A stretch of 64,000 nucleotides of DNA from an uncultured Lachnospiraceae bacterium. Its GTDB lineage: Bacteria; Bacillota; Clostridia; Lachnospirales; Lachnospiraceae. The position numbers were made by a program, and so were the translations under genes. Where the stretch lies: NCBI GenBank assembly GCA_947589155.1, contig CANQBH010000003.1, positions 43,173-107,172 on the forward strand. Direction: 5' to 3'. The notes beneath the pieces are model-generated. The model was not told the DNA's origin. It saw only the letters and a list, made by a program, of their open reading frames with translations, and made no database searches. Within the stretch, counting starts at the first letter, position 1. Each line of letters begins with the position of its first letter. Positions 25,596-35,887 of this stretch are shown here, in pieces.

Positions 25596-27644
25596 TTATC
25601 CTGTCACCATCCCTACTGACTGCAGTTCCACATCGGAATCCACTTCATTATACGATACGACGATCAGATCCTTGACATAATCCTCCGTCATTTTCTTGAA
25701 ATACATCCGCACGATCGGGGAAGTGACCACGATCGGCATTTTGCCCAGTTCTTCCAGTTTTGCGATCTGCTCCTGCAAAGAAGCCATGATGGCGCGGATC
25801 CGCTCGGGATCCAGCGTCAGATACGCGCCCTGCTCCGTCTGCTTGATCGAACCCATGATATCCTGTTCGACCTTCGGATCGAGCGTGATACAACTGGTGA
25901 CTTCATTCGGCACAAAATACTTGCTGGAGATCGAACGCTTCAATCCCTGCCGGACATACTCCGTCAAAACGTCCGTATCTCTCGTTACGGCGGCGTGATC
26001 CGCCAAAATCTCGAAGATCGACAGAAGATCGCGGATGGAGATCCCCTCGCGCAGAAGGTTCTGCAATACCTTCTGGATCTCGCCGAGGCCGAGCAGTTTC
26101 GGCGTCAGTTCGTCCACAAGCGCAGGATTCGTCTCCTTGAGGTTGTTGACAAGATTCTGCACATCCTGCCGCGTCAGAAGTTCGGAAATATGGGACCGGA
26201 TCACTTCCGTCAGATGCGTCGCAATGATGGACGGCGGATCCACGACGGTATAGCCCAGACTCTCCGCGCGCTCGCGCTGGCTGTCCGTGATCCAGATCGC
26301 CGGCAGATGGAAGGACGGTTCAAACGTCGGGATACCCGTGATCTCCTCCTCCACATAGCCCGGATTCATCGCCATATAATGGTCGAAAAGGATCTCCCCT
26401 TCCGTGACCTGAATGCCTTTGATCTTGATGATATATTGATTTGGATTGAGCTGGATATTGTCACGCAGCCGGATGATCGGCACCACCGTGCCCAGTTCCA
26501 GCGCGATCTGCCGCCGGATCATCACGACGCGGTCCAGAAGATCGCCGCCCTGATTGACGTCCGCCAGCGGTATGATGCCGTAGCCAAATTCCAGTTCGAT
26601 CGGATCCACCTGCAGCAGGGAAACGACGTTCTCCGGCCGCCGGATCTCCTCGGCTTCGGATTCTTCCGCCGCCACTTCTTCTTCGATACTCTCCTCGCCG
26701 ATGGTCTTTGCCATGGAACGGCCCGTGATCAGAAACGCGCCGCCGAACGCGCCGAACAACACCGGATTCAGCGGCGTGACAAGTCCGAGGAAGATCATCA
26801 CGGCGCCGACGATATAAAGGACCTTCGGAATCCCGAACAGTTCCTTTACCATCACATCCCCGAAGTCCGCTTCTTTGGAGCCCTTGGTCACAAGGATACC
26901 CGTGGACAGGGAGATCAGCAGCGACGGGATCTGGGAGACCAGACCGTCGCCGATCGTCAGGATACCGTACTGCTGGATCGCGTCGGCAAACTCCATGCCG
27001 CCGCGCATGACGCCCATAATGCTGCCGCCCACCAGATTGATGACGGTAATGATCAGGCCCGCGGTCGCATCTCCTTTGACGTACTTGGTAGCACCGTCCA
27101 TAGAGCCGAAGAAACTGGACTCGCGCTGAATCTTCTCCCTGCGCTCTCTCGCTTCCATATCGGTAATGGCTCCGGTATTCAAGTCCGCGTCGATCGCCAT
27201 CTGCTTACCCGGCATCGCGTCCAGCGTAAAACGCGCCGATACCTCAGCCACACGCTCGGAACCTTTGTTGATGACCATAAACTGAATGATGATCAAAACG
27301 ATGAAGACGATCGCGCCGATGACCAGATCGCCGCCGCCGACGAACTGCCCGAACGTCTCCACCACGTTGCCCGGATCGCCGGTCGTTAAGATCAGCCTCG
27401 TCGACGATACGTTCAATGAGATACGGAAGATCGTAGTGAACAGCAGAAGCGTCGGGAAGTTCGACAGATCGAGCACTTCCTGCACAAACAGCACGTCCAT
27501 CAGCACGATCAGCGCCATCGAGATGTTGAGCGCCAGCATGATATCTAAGAGGATGGAAGGAATCGGTATGATGAAGAACACAATGGCCGCCAAGAGATAT
27601 GCCGCCACGCCGATGTCCGCTTTTTTTATGCTGCTCAGATCCAT
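25596..27644 (-). CDS. flhA: Flagellar biosynthesis protein FlhA
   Basis: 682 aa; FHIPEP-type N-terminal TM region; SARFTLDAMPGKQMAIDADLNTG. Confidence 0.98.
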   Translation of the reverse strand: MDLSSIKKADIGVAAYLLAAIVFFIIPIPSILLDIMLALNISMALIVLMDVLFVQEVLDLSNFPTLLLFTTIFRISLNVSSTRLILTTGDPGNVVETFGQFVGGGDLVIGAIVFIVLIIIQFMVINKGSERVAEVSARFTLDAMPGKQMAIDADLNTGAITDMEARERREKIQRESSFFGSMDGATKYVKGDATAGLIITVINLVGGSIMGVMRGGMEFADAIQQYGILTIGDGLVSQIPSLLISLSTGILVTKGSKEADFGDVMVKELFGIPKVLYIVGAVMIFLGLVTPLNPVLFGAFGGAFLITGRSMAKTIGEESIEEEVAAEESEAEEIRRPENVVSLLQVDPIELEFGYGIIPLADVNQGGDLLDRVVMIRRQIALELGTVVPIIRLRDNIQLNPNQYIIKIKGIQVTEGEILFDHYMAMNPGYVEEEITGIPTFEPSFHLPAIWITDSQRERAESLGYTVVDPPSIIATHLTEVIRSHISELLTRQDVQNLVNNLKETNPALVDELTPKLLGLGEIQKVLQNLLREGISIRDLLSIFEILADHAAVTRDTDVLTEYVRQGLKRSISSKYFVPNEVTSCITLDPKVEQDIMGSIKQTEQGAYLTLDPERIRAIMASLQEQIAKLEELGKMPIVVTSPIVRMYFKKMTEDYVKDLIVVSYNEVDSDVELQSVGMVTG

Positions 27645-27707
27645 ACGACTCCTTCCTCCTTTCTTTTCTTTTTCCGCAAAAGCGCGGAGCCGTTTTTATC
27701 GGTATGC

Positions 27708-28835
27708 CTACCGGACGCCGCCACGGTTATTGTAGACCACGGCAAGGATCTCCGCGACGGCCTGATAGAGTTCCGGCGGGATCTCCTGCCCGACGTCCAC
27801 CGTGGCGTATAAGGCGCGCGCGAGCGGCTTGTTCTCCATGATCGCCACCTGATGTTCTTTGGCCGTCTCCCTGATCTTCAGCGCCAGATAGTCCTCGCCT
27901 TTTGCCAGCACCACCGGCGCCGACTCCTGCTGCGCGTCATAGCGGATCGCAACGGCAAGATGCGTCGGGTTCGTGATAACGACGTCGGCCTTCGGCACGT
28001 CCTGCATCATCCTTCGCTGCGACGCCTCGCGCATCCTCTGCCTCTGCTGGCCCTTGATCTGCGGGTCGCCCTCGGTATCTTTATACTCATCCTTGACTTC
28101 CTGCTTCGTCATCTTCATGTCTTCGTTGAACTTATGACGCTGATAGATGTAATCCGCCACGCCGAGGACGAGGTAGACGATACTGATCCGCAGCCCCGTG
28201 TCGATGATGATACTGCCGATCAAAGAAATCGCCTGATTCAGCGAGATATCATACAGGATGAACAGATTGTTCGCCTGATCCCGAATGGAGGCATAGGCGA
28301 TGTAAAAAATTAAAGCGACTTTTAATATCGACTTTATCAGGTTGAAAATGGCCTCTTTGGAAAAGATCCTCTTAAACCCGTTGATCGGGTTAAATTTTTC
28401 CAGTTTCGGCTGCATGGCCTTTCCCGAAACCGTCCAGCCCACCTGCACCAGACTGACGATGAAGGCGACGATAAAACCGATCGCCAAAAACGGAAGGCAG
28501 GCTAAGAGCAACTGCAGATAGACCTGATTCATCATGCCGGCGGCTTCCCTGACGGTGAGCCGTTCCGGATCGTCCAAGCCAAACTCCGGTATGAGCCCGT
28601 AAGCCCATTGGAAGATGTTCATAAAACGTTCGCCGAGAAAGGAAACAAAGAGCCGCAGGCTCACAAACAGCGCGATCAGCGTAAACGCCGCGTTCAGTTC
28701 CTGACTTCGGGCGACCTTGCCCTCCTCTCTGGCGTCTTTTAATTTTTTTGCAGTGGCCGGCTCCGTCCTTTCGCCGCCCGGCCCGTCCTGCGCGAACCAC
28801 TGGAGATCGTATGATAAGACCCTTGTTGTCTCCAC
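27708..28835 (-). CDS. flhB: Flagellar biosynthesis protein FlhB
   Basis: DGPGGERTEPATAKKLKDAREEGKVARS; NPTH autocleavage site VVITNPTHLAVAIRYD. Confidence 0.97.
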   Translation of the reverse strand: METTRVLSYDLQWFAQDGPGGERTEPATAKKLKDAREEGKVARSQELNAAFTLIALFVSLRLFVSFLGERFMNIFQWAYGLIPEFGLDDPERLTVREAAGMMNQVYLQLLLACLPFLAIGFIVAFIVSLVQVGWTVSGKAMQPKLEKFNPINGFKRIFSKEAIFNLIKSILKVALIFYIAYASIRDQANNLFILYDISLNQAISLIGSIIIDTGLRISIVYLVLGVADYIYQRHKFNEDMKMTKQEVKDEYKDTEGDPQIKGQQRQRMREASQRRMMQDVPKADVVITNPTHLAVAIRYDAQQESAPVVLAKGEDYLALKIRETAKEHQVAIMENKPLARALYATVDVGQEIPPELYQAVAEILAVVYNNRGGVR

Positions 28836-28866
28836 TTTTCAAGCCTCCCGTATATCCCGGCCGAAG

Positions 28867-29649
28867 TCAGGTGTACATGCCCTCGATAAAGGAAACGATC
28901 AGTATCCGCATTTCCCGGAAAATAAAGTTTGCAATGTCCGGCAGCAGGAAGATCGTCAAAAACAGCACCGCCAGACCGACCAGAAGTTTTAACTGGATAC
29001 CTACGGCAAACATATTCATCTGCGGGGCGACCTTCGCCATGATCCCGAGGATCGCGTTCATGATCATCATGCAGGCAAAGACCGGAAGCACGATCCGAAA
29101 CGCGATGATGAAAAGATCCGCGCAGTATTGGATCATACTCTCAAGCAGCGCGTCCATCTGAAAGACGGCGCCGCCCAGTGGGATCAGCGAAAAGGAATCC
29201 ACCAACGCCCGCAGGATGAACAGGTGCATATCGGAAAGGATCAGCAGCATCAGGATGACGTACTGGTAAAAATTACCGCTCACGCTGACCTCCGTGCGCG
29301 AAGACGGATCAAAGATGGTCGCCATGGAAAGGCCGATATCCATATCAATGATCGTGCCCGCATATAAAATAATGGAATTACAAATATTTGCCGCATATCC
29401 GATGAGCAATCCTGTAATTCCTTCTTTCAGCACTAATACCGCATATCCAATTTCCGTTCCGTAGGATACTTCCGTCTCCGGTACCGTATAAAACATCAGT
29501 ATCGAAAGGAAAAGGGCGACCCCGATCTTGACGCGGGCCGGTGTGTGCGCCATGCCAAAAAAGGGGGCGATAAATACGAAACTTGCGATCCTTACCAATA
29601 TCAGCAGGAAATATTCCAATGTGTTGATATCAAAAGTATAGGAAACCAT
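28867..29649 (-). CDS. fliR: Flagellar biosynthetic protein FliR
   Basis: Multi-TM, RIASFVFIAPFFG, position in fliPQR-flhBA order. Confidence 0.96.
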   Translation of the reverse strand: MVSYTFDINTLEYFLLILVRIASFVFIAPFFGMAHTPARVKIGVALFLSILMFYTVPETEVSYGTEIGYAVLVLKEGITGLLIGYAANICNSIILYAGTIIDMDIGLSMATIFDPSSRTEVSVSGNFYQYVILMLLILSDMHLFILRALVDSFSLIPLGGAVFQMDALLESMIQYCADLFIIAFRIVLPVFACMMIMNAILGIMAKVAPQMNMFAVGIQLKLLVGLAVLFLTIFLLPDIANFIFREMRILIVSFIEGMYT

Positions 29650-29660
29650 CGACTTTTTGC

Positions 29661-29927
29661 CTAGATATAGATACTAAAATCATTCCACAGTTCCGTGATA
29701 AATTCCGTCACATGCTCGAGGATAAACGGCCCGAAGATCAAAAGGCTGATAAACACCGCGAGGATCTTCGGCACAAACGTCAGCGTCTGCTCCTGAATGG
29801 AGGTCACCGTCTGGAAAATACTGACGATCAGGCCCACCACAAGGGAAACCAGCAGAACCGGCGCGGCGCATATGATAACGGTATAGATCGCGTCCCTGAC
29901 AATATCCAATACCTGTCCTTCTGTCAC
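29661..29927 (-). CDS. fliQ: Flagellar biosynthetic protein FliQ
   Basis: 88 aa; VGLIVSIFQTVTSIQEQTLTFVPKI. Confidence 0.97.
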   Translation of the reverse strand: MTEGQVLDIVRDAIYTVIICAAPVLLVSLVVGLIVSIFQTVTSIQEQTLTFVPKILAVFISLLIFGPFILEHVTEFITELWNDFSIYI

Positions 29928-29944
29928 AATATCACCTCAATCCA

Positions 29945-30766
29945 TCAATAATAGAAACTCCGGATCAATCCCTGGATCACCAGTTCCCATCCGTCCGCCA
30001 GAACAAAGAATAAGATCTTGAACGGCAGAGAGATCGTCGTCGGCGGAAGCATCATCATACCCATGGACATCAACACCGAAGAAACCACCATGTCGATGAC
30101 GATGAACGGCACATAGATCACAACGCCGATCGTAAAGGCGCGCCGCAGTTCGCTCAAGATAAAACTCGGGACTAACACGACAAACGGCACGTCGTCGTAA
30201 TCTTCGTATGTGGTATCCGAGATCTCGCAGAAGAAATTCAGATCTTTTTCTTTTAACTGCCCGTACATGAACTGCCGGATCGGCATCATGCCCGCTTCCA
30301 TCGCCTCGTCCTGCGTGATCTCGCCGCGGTCCAGCGGCTGGATCGCATCCTCGTTGATCTGCTGGAACGTCGGCCACATGATAAAGAGCGTCAGAAACAG
30401 CGCCAGCCCGATCAGGATCTGATTCGGCGGCGCCGTCTGCGTACCAATGGCCGCCCTCACAAAATGCAGCACAATGATGATACGGGTGAACGACGTCAGC
30501 ATGATGAGGATGGACGGCGCAAGCGATAGGACGGTCAAGATCAGAAGGATCCGCACCGTCGCGGACAGCGTTCCCGAATCAGAGTCGAAGGTCAGGCTGA
30601 AACCGCCCTGTCCCGTCACCTGATCCGACGCGTTCGGCGCATTCTCCGTCGCCCCATATTCCGCCGCATAGACGCGGTTTTGGCAGAGGAGACAGAGCCC
30701 CAGTACAAAAAACGCCGTCGCGGCCAAAATACTGACAAGGCAGAAACTACGTTTTATTTTGCTCAT
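29945..30766 (-). CDS. fliP: Flagellar biosynthetic protein FliP
   Basis: [44 protein letters not shown]. Confidence 0.98.
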   Translation of the reverse strand: [273 protein letters not shown]

Positions 30767-30774
30767 AGTTTCAC

Positions 30775-31149
30775 CTACTTTTTCGGTAAATGTTCTTTGA
30801 ATCTGTTCAGGATCTCCTCGAAGTCGCCCTTTACGGTCGGGACTTCCGGATCTTCGTCCGGGATCTCCTTTAACTGTTCCGCGGTCATTTCACCCAGCAG
30901 CGTGATCTCGTCCTTGCCGATCGCAACGACAAAATACCGGTCTTTTCCGGCCTGAATCAACTGGATGTACTTGTTGGCGGACAGTTTTAAGGTCTCCGCC
31001 ACATTCAGGTTTTTGGAAATACCCTGTTTTTTCTGATAGCCCGCGATCCACCGCGTGGAATAATAGGTCAGAACGAGGATCAGCACAAAACAGAATACCA
31101 CCACCGCCAGTTGAAAGAGGCTCTCCCCCGCGGAAGATAACAGGATCAT
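30775..31149 (-). CDS. fliO: Flagellar biosynthetic protein FliO (FliZ)
   Basis: N-terminal TM; AETLKLSANKYIQLIQAGKDRYFVVAIGKDEITLLGEM. Confidence 0.85.
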   Translation of the reverse strand: MILLSSAGESLFQLAVVVFCFVLILVLTYYSTRWIAGYQKKQGISKNLNVAETLKLSANKYIQLIQAGKDRYFVVAIGKDEITLLGEMTAEQLKEIPDEDPEVPTVKGDFEEILNRFKEHLPKK

Positions 31150-31150
31150 C

Positions 31151-31513
31151 TTAGCCGATGACCTTCTTTACCGCTTCCAGAACACGTTCTGCCTGAAACG
31201 GCTTTACGATGAAGTCTTTTGCGCCGGACTGGATCGCTTCGATTACCATGGCCTGCTGACCCATGGCGGAACACATGATAACGCTGGCGTTACCGTCCTT
31301 TGCACGGATCGCTTTCAGCGCTTCGATACCGTCCATTTCCGGCATCGTAATGTCCATCAGGACCAGATCCGGATGCAATTCCTCGTATTTGGCGACGGCG
31401 ACCTTGCCGTTTTCCGCCTCGCCGACTACGTTGTAGCCGTTCTTGCCGAGAATGTCTTTGATCATCATTCTCATGAAAGCCGCGTCGTCACTGATTAAGA
31501 TGTTCTTTGCCAT
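31151..31513 (-). CDS. cheY: Chemotaxis response regulator CheY
   Basis: ILISDDAAFMRMMI; LVLMDITMPEMDG; MCSAMGQ; VKPF. Confidence 0.96.
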   Translation of the reverse strand: MAKNILISDDAAFMRMMIKDILGKNGYNVVGEAENGKVAVAKYEELHPDLVLMDITMPEMDGIEALKAIRAKDGNASVIMCSAMGQQAMVIEAIQSGAKDFIVKPFQAERVLEAVKKVIG

Positions 31514-31531
31514 TTTTGATCTCCTTTATAA

Positions 31532-32695
31532 TTATTTCATGATTTCGGTGATTCGGATACCGAAGGATTCTTCGATCACGACCACCTCACCTTTGGCAAC
31601 ATATTTTCCGTTGACTAAAACGTCGATAGGCTCGCCTGCGATCTTGTTCAACTCGATGATCGTACCCGGGGCAAAATCCAGAATGTCCTGAATGGACTTG
31701 TGGGTCCTTCCCAGTTCTACCGTCACCTCCAACGGCACATCCATGATCAAGTCGATATTCTCAGGCTGGAGCGGCATCTGATACGTTCCAGCGAACGGTT
31801 GAAATTGCGCGGGCTGCACGTTGACCTGCTGTACCGCCATCGGCGGCGGCTGCATCATCGCCTGTTGCTGCATACCCATGTCCATCATCGGCGGAGCCTG
31901 CTGCTGTACCTGCTGCTGCGTCTGTACCTGCTGCTGCGGCTGTTCCTGTACGGGCGCCTGCGGCTCCGGCTCGGAAAACGCCGCGTCATTTACGGTGGAC
32001 GCCGAGTCGATCTCCATATTGCTCATGATGCTCTTGCACATTTCCTTGGCAAGCGCGATCGGATACAACTGCATGATCTCGCTGTCGATCAAGTCGCCGA
32101 TCAGCAGTTTGAACGTGATCATGACGAAATGGTCGCCAAGGAAATTATCGATGTCCCCGCCTTCGGGCGTCTCCTGAAGATCGATCAGGTCGGAAGACGG
32201 CGGGCTGATGTCGATCATCCTCTCAAGCATTGAGGAAAGGGATGTGGCGCTGGAACCCATCATCTGGTTCATCGCCTCGCTGATCGCGCTCAGATGGATC
32301 TCCCCGACGTCGCCGTCGGTATTGGATCCGTCGCCTCCCATCATCAGGTCCGTGATGACCTTTACGTCGTCTTCCCGCAGGACCAGCACGTTGCTTCCGT
32401 CCAGACCCTTGGTGTAGGAAATGCGCACCAGGACGCAGGGCCTTTCGTATTTTTCAACGATCTCGTCCCATTTTGCTACGGAAACGACCGGCGTTGATAT
32501 CTCGACTTTTTTGTTGACCAAAGAAAACAGTGTCGTGGCCGCGGTTCCCATGCTGATGTTGGCCACCTCGCCGATGGCGTCGATCTCCTGCGGCGTAAGT
32601 TCGGCGTCAGATGCGCCCGCGCTGCCTGCGGATGCCTCTCCTCCCCCGTTCAGGAGTGCGTCGATCTCTTCCTGAGATAATCCTCCATCTCCCAT
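31532..32695 (-). CDS. fliY: Flagellar motor switch phosphatase FliY (CheC-like + FliN C-terminus) with Q/M-rich linker
   Basis: N-terminal LSQEEIDALL; two CheC motifs; C-terminal LEVTVELGRTHKSIQDILDFAPGTIIELNKIAGEPIDVLVNGKYVAKGEVVVI. Confidence 0.96.
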   Translation of the reverse strand: MGDGGLSQEEIDALLNGGGEASAGSAGASDAELTPQEIDAIGEVANISMGTAATTLFSLVNKKVEISTPVVSVAKWDEIVEKYERPCVLVRISYTKGLDGSNVLVLREDDVKVITDLMMGGDGSNTDGDVGEIHLSAISEAMNQMMGSSATSLSSMLERMIDISPPSSDLIDLQETPEGGDIDNFLGDHFVMITFKLLIGDLIDSEIMQLYPIALAKEMCKSIMSNMEIDSASTVNDAAFSEPEPQAPVQEQPQQQVQTQQQVQQQAPPMMDMGMQQQAMMQPPPMAVQQVNVQPAQFQPFAGTYQMPLQPENIDLIMDVPLEVTVELGRTHKSIQDILDFAPGTIIELNKIAGEPIDVLVNGKYVAKGEVVVIEESFGIRITEIMK

Positions 32696-32698
32696 GTA

Positions 32699-33679
32699 TT
32701 ACTGCTCCTCTCTTATGACTGATGTAATTCTCACTGCGTAATTCTTGCCGGAGGCGCCCGGCAGAGCAGTGAATTTTTTGATGCTGCCTACATAGACGTC
32801 CAATTCCTGATTGACCATGGAACCCAGACGAACGACGTCGCCCACCTGCAGGGTGGAAAAATCCGCAACGGAGATCCGGCTGTTGCCGAGGATCGCCGTA
32901 ACCGGAACGATGGTCTTGGAGATCAGCGCCTCGATATCGTCGGCGTACTCCATCTCGTTGCGTTCCTGCATACTGGAATACCAGAATTTTGTATTTAACT
33001 TATCCATGACCGGCTCCAGCGTCAGATACGGCAGACAGATGTTCATCAGTCCTTCGATCTCGCCGATCCGGATGTTGATGGTAATGATCGCGATCATTTC
33101 AGATGGCGAAATGATCTGGGCGAACTGGGAGTTGGTCTCGATCCTCTCCAGACGCGGGTGGATATCCACCACATTCGACCACGGCTCCCGCAGCAGTTGT
33201 ACGCAGGTCGTCATGATCCTTTCGATGATGAGGAGTTCGATCTCGGAAAATTCCCTAACCTTATCCAGCGGCTCTCCCTCGCCGCCCAGCATACGGTCGA
33301 CGATCGTATAGCCGAGCTGCGACGCCATCTCTACGATGATGCTGCCTTCCAGCGGATCCAGATTGACGATCCCAAGCAGCACCGGATTGGACAGCGCGTT
33401 GGAAAATTCCATATACGTGACCGCCTCGGAGTTCATGACTTCCACCTGAATGTTCTTGCGCAGATACACCGGCAGGTTCGTGGACAAAAGCCGTCCGTAA
33501 TGTTCAAAAATGATCTCCAGCGTCCGCAGATGTTCTTTGGAAAACTTGGACGGGCGGGTGAAATCATAGTTCTTGACCTGCTTTTCGCTGCTGGCTTTCA
33601 TTTCCTCAGCATCGACTTCACCGCTGCTGAGCGCCTGCAAGAGGTTATCTATCTCGCTCTGTGACAGTATATCGCTCAA
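32699..33679 (-). CDS. fliM: Flagellar motor switch protein FliM
   Basis: MSDILSQSEIDNLLQAL; FDFTRPSKFSKEHLRTLEIIFEHYGRL-like core. Confidence 0.98.
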   Translation of the reverse strand: MSDILSQSEIDNLLQALSSGEVDAEEMKASSEKQVKNYDFTRPSKFSKEHLRTLEIIFEHYGRLLSTNLPVYLRKNIQVEVMNSEAVTYMEFSNALSNPVLLGIVNLDPLEGSIIVEMASQLGYTIVDRMLGGEGEPLDKVREFSEIELLIIERIMTTCVQLLREPWSNVVDIHPRLERIETNSQFAQIISPSEMIAIITINIRIGEIEGLMNICLPYLTLEPVMDKLNTKFWYSSMQERNEMEYADDIEALISKTIVPVTAILGNSRISVADFSTLQVGDVVRLGSMVNQELDVYVGSIKKFTALPGASGKNYAVRITSVIREEQ

Positions 33680-33714
33680 GTTTTCTCACCACCCGTTTTC
33701 AAAGTTTCTTTCTC

Positions 33715-34227
33715 TTATTGATATTGTATGTCGGAAAAATTCACGCCAACAATAAAATCGGAACCGAACATCTTCTGCAAGTTCTTTAGGATCTCTTTCT
33801 GGATCGCCGAAGGATTTTCCTTCATCTCCTCCATCGTGTAGGAGGAAACGACATTGATGATCTCCGACTTGATCAGGCTTTCTTTTTCCGTTACCTCCGG
33901 CGACATCTTTTTATAGTCCTCATGCTTGGAATCCATCGAAAGGGACGCCGTGACGATCGCATAGTGGCTCTTGCCGCTGCCGTCGTCCTTTAAGTTGATG
34001 GTCATGCTTTCCGCGATATTGTAAACTTCCAGCTGATCGATCGGCACGTTGGCGTTGCTCGTGGCGCTGCCGGACTCCAGATCCAGATCGATCGCGCTGC
34101 ACACCTTTGTGATCAGGGCGTTGGCCTGCTTTGTCTCCGGTATGATCGTGATCGTCAGGATCACGGTCAGCACCAGATTGACCAGCACCAGCACCAATGT
34201 TATCACCGTCATTAAATTCTTTTTCAT
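33715..34227 (-). CDS. fliL: Flagellar basal body-associated protein FliL
   Basis: Single N-terminal TM, position between motB and fliM, FliL-like C-terminus. Confidence 0.88.
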   Translation of the reverse strand: MKKNLMTVITLVLVLVNLVLTVILTITIIPETKQANALITKVCSAIDLDLESGSATSNANVPIDQLEVYNIAESMTINLKDDGSGKSHYAIVTASLSMDSKHEDYKKMSPEVTEKESLIKSEIINVVSSYTMEEMKENPSAIQKEILKNLQKMFGSDFIVGVNFSDIQYQ

Positions 34228-34238
34228 GGTAAACCTCT

Positions 34239-35078
34239 CTATTGTAGTCCTTCGGAATTTAAGGAGTTGTAGATCTTGATCTCAACCCGTCGGTTCTTTG
34301 CCCGCCCCTCCGGAGTGGAATTGTCCGCGATCGGCGCATATTCCCCTCTGCCGGAAGATTTGACGTGCGCCGGATCGATCTCCGTATGATCGCGGATGTA
34401 ATCCGCTACATAAAGCGCCCGGTACATGGAGAGCACGTCGTTGCTGCCGTACCACTCGCCGGTCGCCGGAACGTTGTCCGTATGGCCTTCCACGTCGATC
34501 AGATTGTTGGTATAGCCGCCGAGAATCACGCAGAGTTTGTCGAGGATCGGGAACGCTTCTTCCCTTACTTCGGCCTCTCCCGCGTCAAACAGCAGCGCGC
34601 CATTGAGATTGATCAGCACATACTGTTCGGTAAAATCCACCTCCACCTGATCCGTGATGCCCGCCGCAGCCAGAAGTTCTTCCACCTGCTCGGCCATCTG
34701 CTCGCTCTCGCGGCGGCCTTCTTCTTCCAGCGCCTCTTCGGCCTGTTCGGTCGTAACGACCGTCGTCTGCGAACTGTCGACCGGTTCGTTCTCCCCTTCT
34801 TCCAACTGCGTGGACGCGTTGAAATAGATGTCGAACTTCTCCAGCGCGCTGACGCCGGACGAGATCATCTCGCCTTCGCCCACCGTCGTCCCGCCCGCGG
34901 GCAGGATACTGAACGAACTCTGCAAAGACGCGATCATCATTTCAAATTTCTCCGCGTCGACCGTCGACATGGAGAACAGGAGCACGAAGAAACAGAGCAA
35001 AAGATTCATCAGATCGCTGAAGGTGGACATCCACGCCGGAGAGCCCTTCGGCGGGTCTTCCTGTCTTCTCTTTGCCAC
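34239..35078 (-). CDS. motB: Flagellar stator protein MotB
   Basis: PAWMSTFSDLMNLLLCFFVLLFSMSTVD; OmpA-like VEGHTDNVPATGEWYGSNDVLSMYRALYV. Confidence 0.96.
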   Translation of the reverse strand: MAKRRQEDPPKGSPAWMSTFSDLMNLLLCFFVLLFSMSTVDAEKFEMMIASLQSSFSILPAGGTTVGEGEMISSGVSALEKFDIYFNASTQLEEGENEPVDSSQTTVVTTEQAEEALEEEGRRESEQMAEQVEELLAAAGITDQVEVDFTEQYVLINLNGALLFDAGEAEVREEAFPILDKLCVILGGYTNNLIDVEGHTDNVPATGEWYGSNDVLSMYRALYVADYIRDHTEIDPAHVKSSGRGEYAPIADNSTPEGRAKNRRVEIKIYNSLNSEGLQ

Positions 35079-35887
35079 TATGCCTCACCTCCGACGCCTT
35101 CTTCCGCGGAAGTATTTCTGGCGGAAGGAGCAAGGAACGACTTGAGTTTTTCCTCAATGACGCGCGGGTTCTCGCCGGCCTGAATGGACAAAAGGCCTTC
35201 CACCGTGATCTCCTTTAACATGATCTCCGTCTCGTTATTGACGGAAAGTTTTGCCGCCGTCGGGGATGCGAGCCAGTTCGCGATCAGGGAACCGTACAGC
35301 GTCGTCAGCAAAGCCACCGACATGTTCGGTCCGATCGTCGCCACGTCGTCCAGTTTCTTTAACATATTCACAAGGCCGACCAGCGTTCCGATCATTCCCC
35401 ACGCCGGGCCCATCTCCGCCCATTTTTCCCAGAAACCGATCACGCGCTTGTGACGGGTCTCTACGTTCAGAAGATCCGTTTCCAGAATCCCCCGCACCAG
35501 ATCGGGGTCCGTGCCGTCCACGACGAGGTTGACGCCCTTTTTCATGAACTCGTCGTCCATGTCGTGCGTGGCTTCTTCCAGAGCCAGCAGGCCTTCCTTT
35601 CGGGAGATGTTGGAAAGATTGATGATATTTGCGATAACGTCGGCGGGATTTCCTATCGTGGGTTCTTTTATCGCGAGGGAAATACTCTTAAAACCGTTGA
35701 TAAAATCCGGCAGTTTGTGCGAGGTCAGCGTACTCGAAAGCGATCCTCCGATCGTAATGATAACGGAAGGGATGTCGATGAAGTTTCCCAGAGCCGCCGC
35801 GCCGCCGCTCGAGATGATACCGAACACGACCATCACGGCTCCGAGCGCGATACCTACCAAAGACCCTAAATCCAATGATTTCACCAC
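35078..35887 (-). CDS. motA: Flagellar stator protein MotA
   Basis: LGNFIDIPSVIITIGGSLSSTL; WAEMGPAWGMIGTLVGLVNMLKKLDD. Confidence 0.96.
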   Translation of the reverse strand: MVKSLDLGSLVGIALGAVMVVFGIISSGGAAALGNFIDIPSVIITIGGSLSSTLTSHKLPDFINGFKSISLAIKEPTIGNPADVIANIINLSNISRKEGLLALEEATHDMDDEFMKKGVNLVVDGTDPDLVRGILETDLLNVETRHKRVIGFWEKWAEMGPAWGMIGTLVGLVNMLKKLDDVATIGPNMSVALLTTLYGSLIANWLASPTAAKLSVNNETEIMLKEITVEGLLSIQAGENPRVIEEKLKSFLAPSARNTSAEEGVGGEA

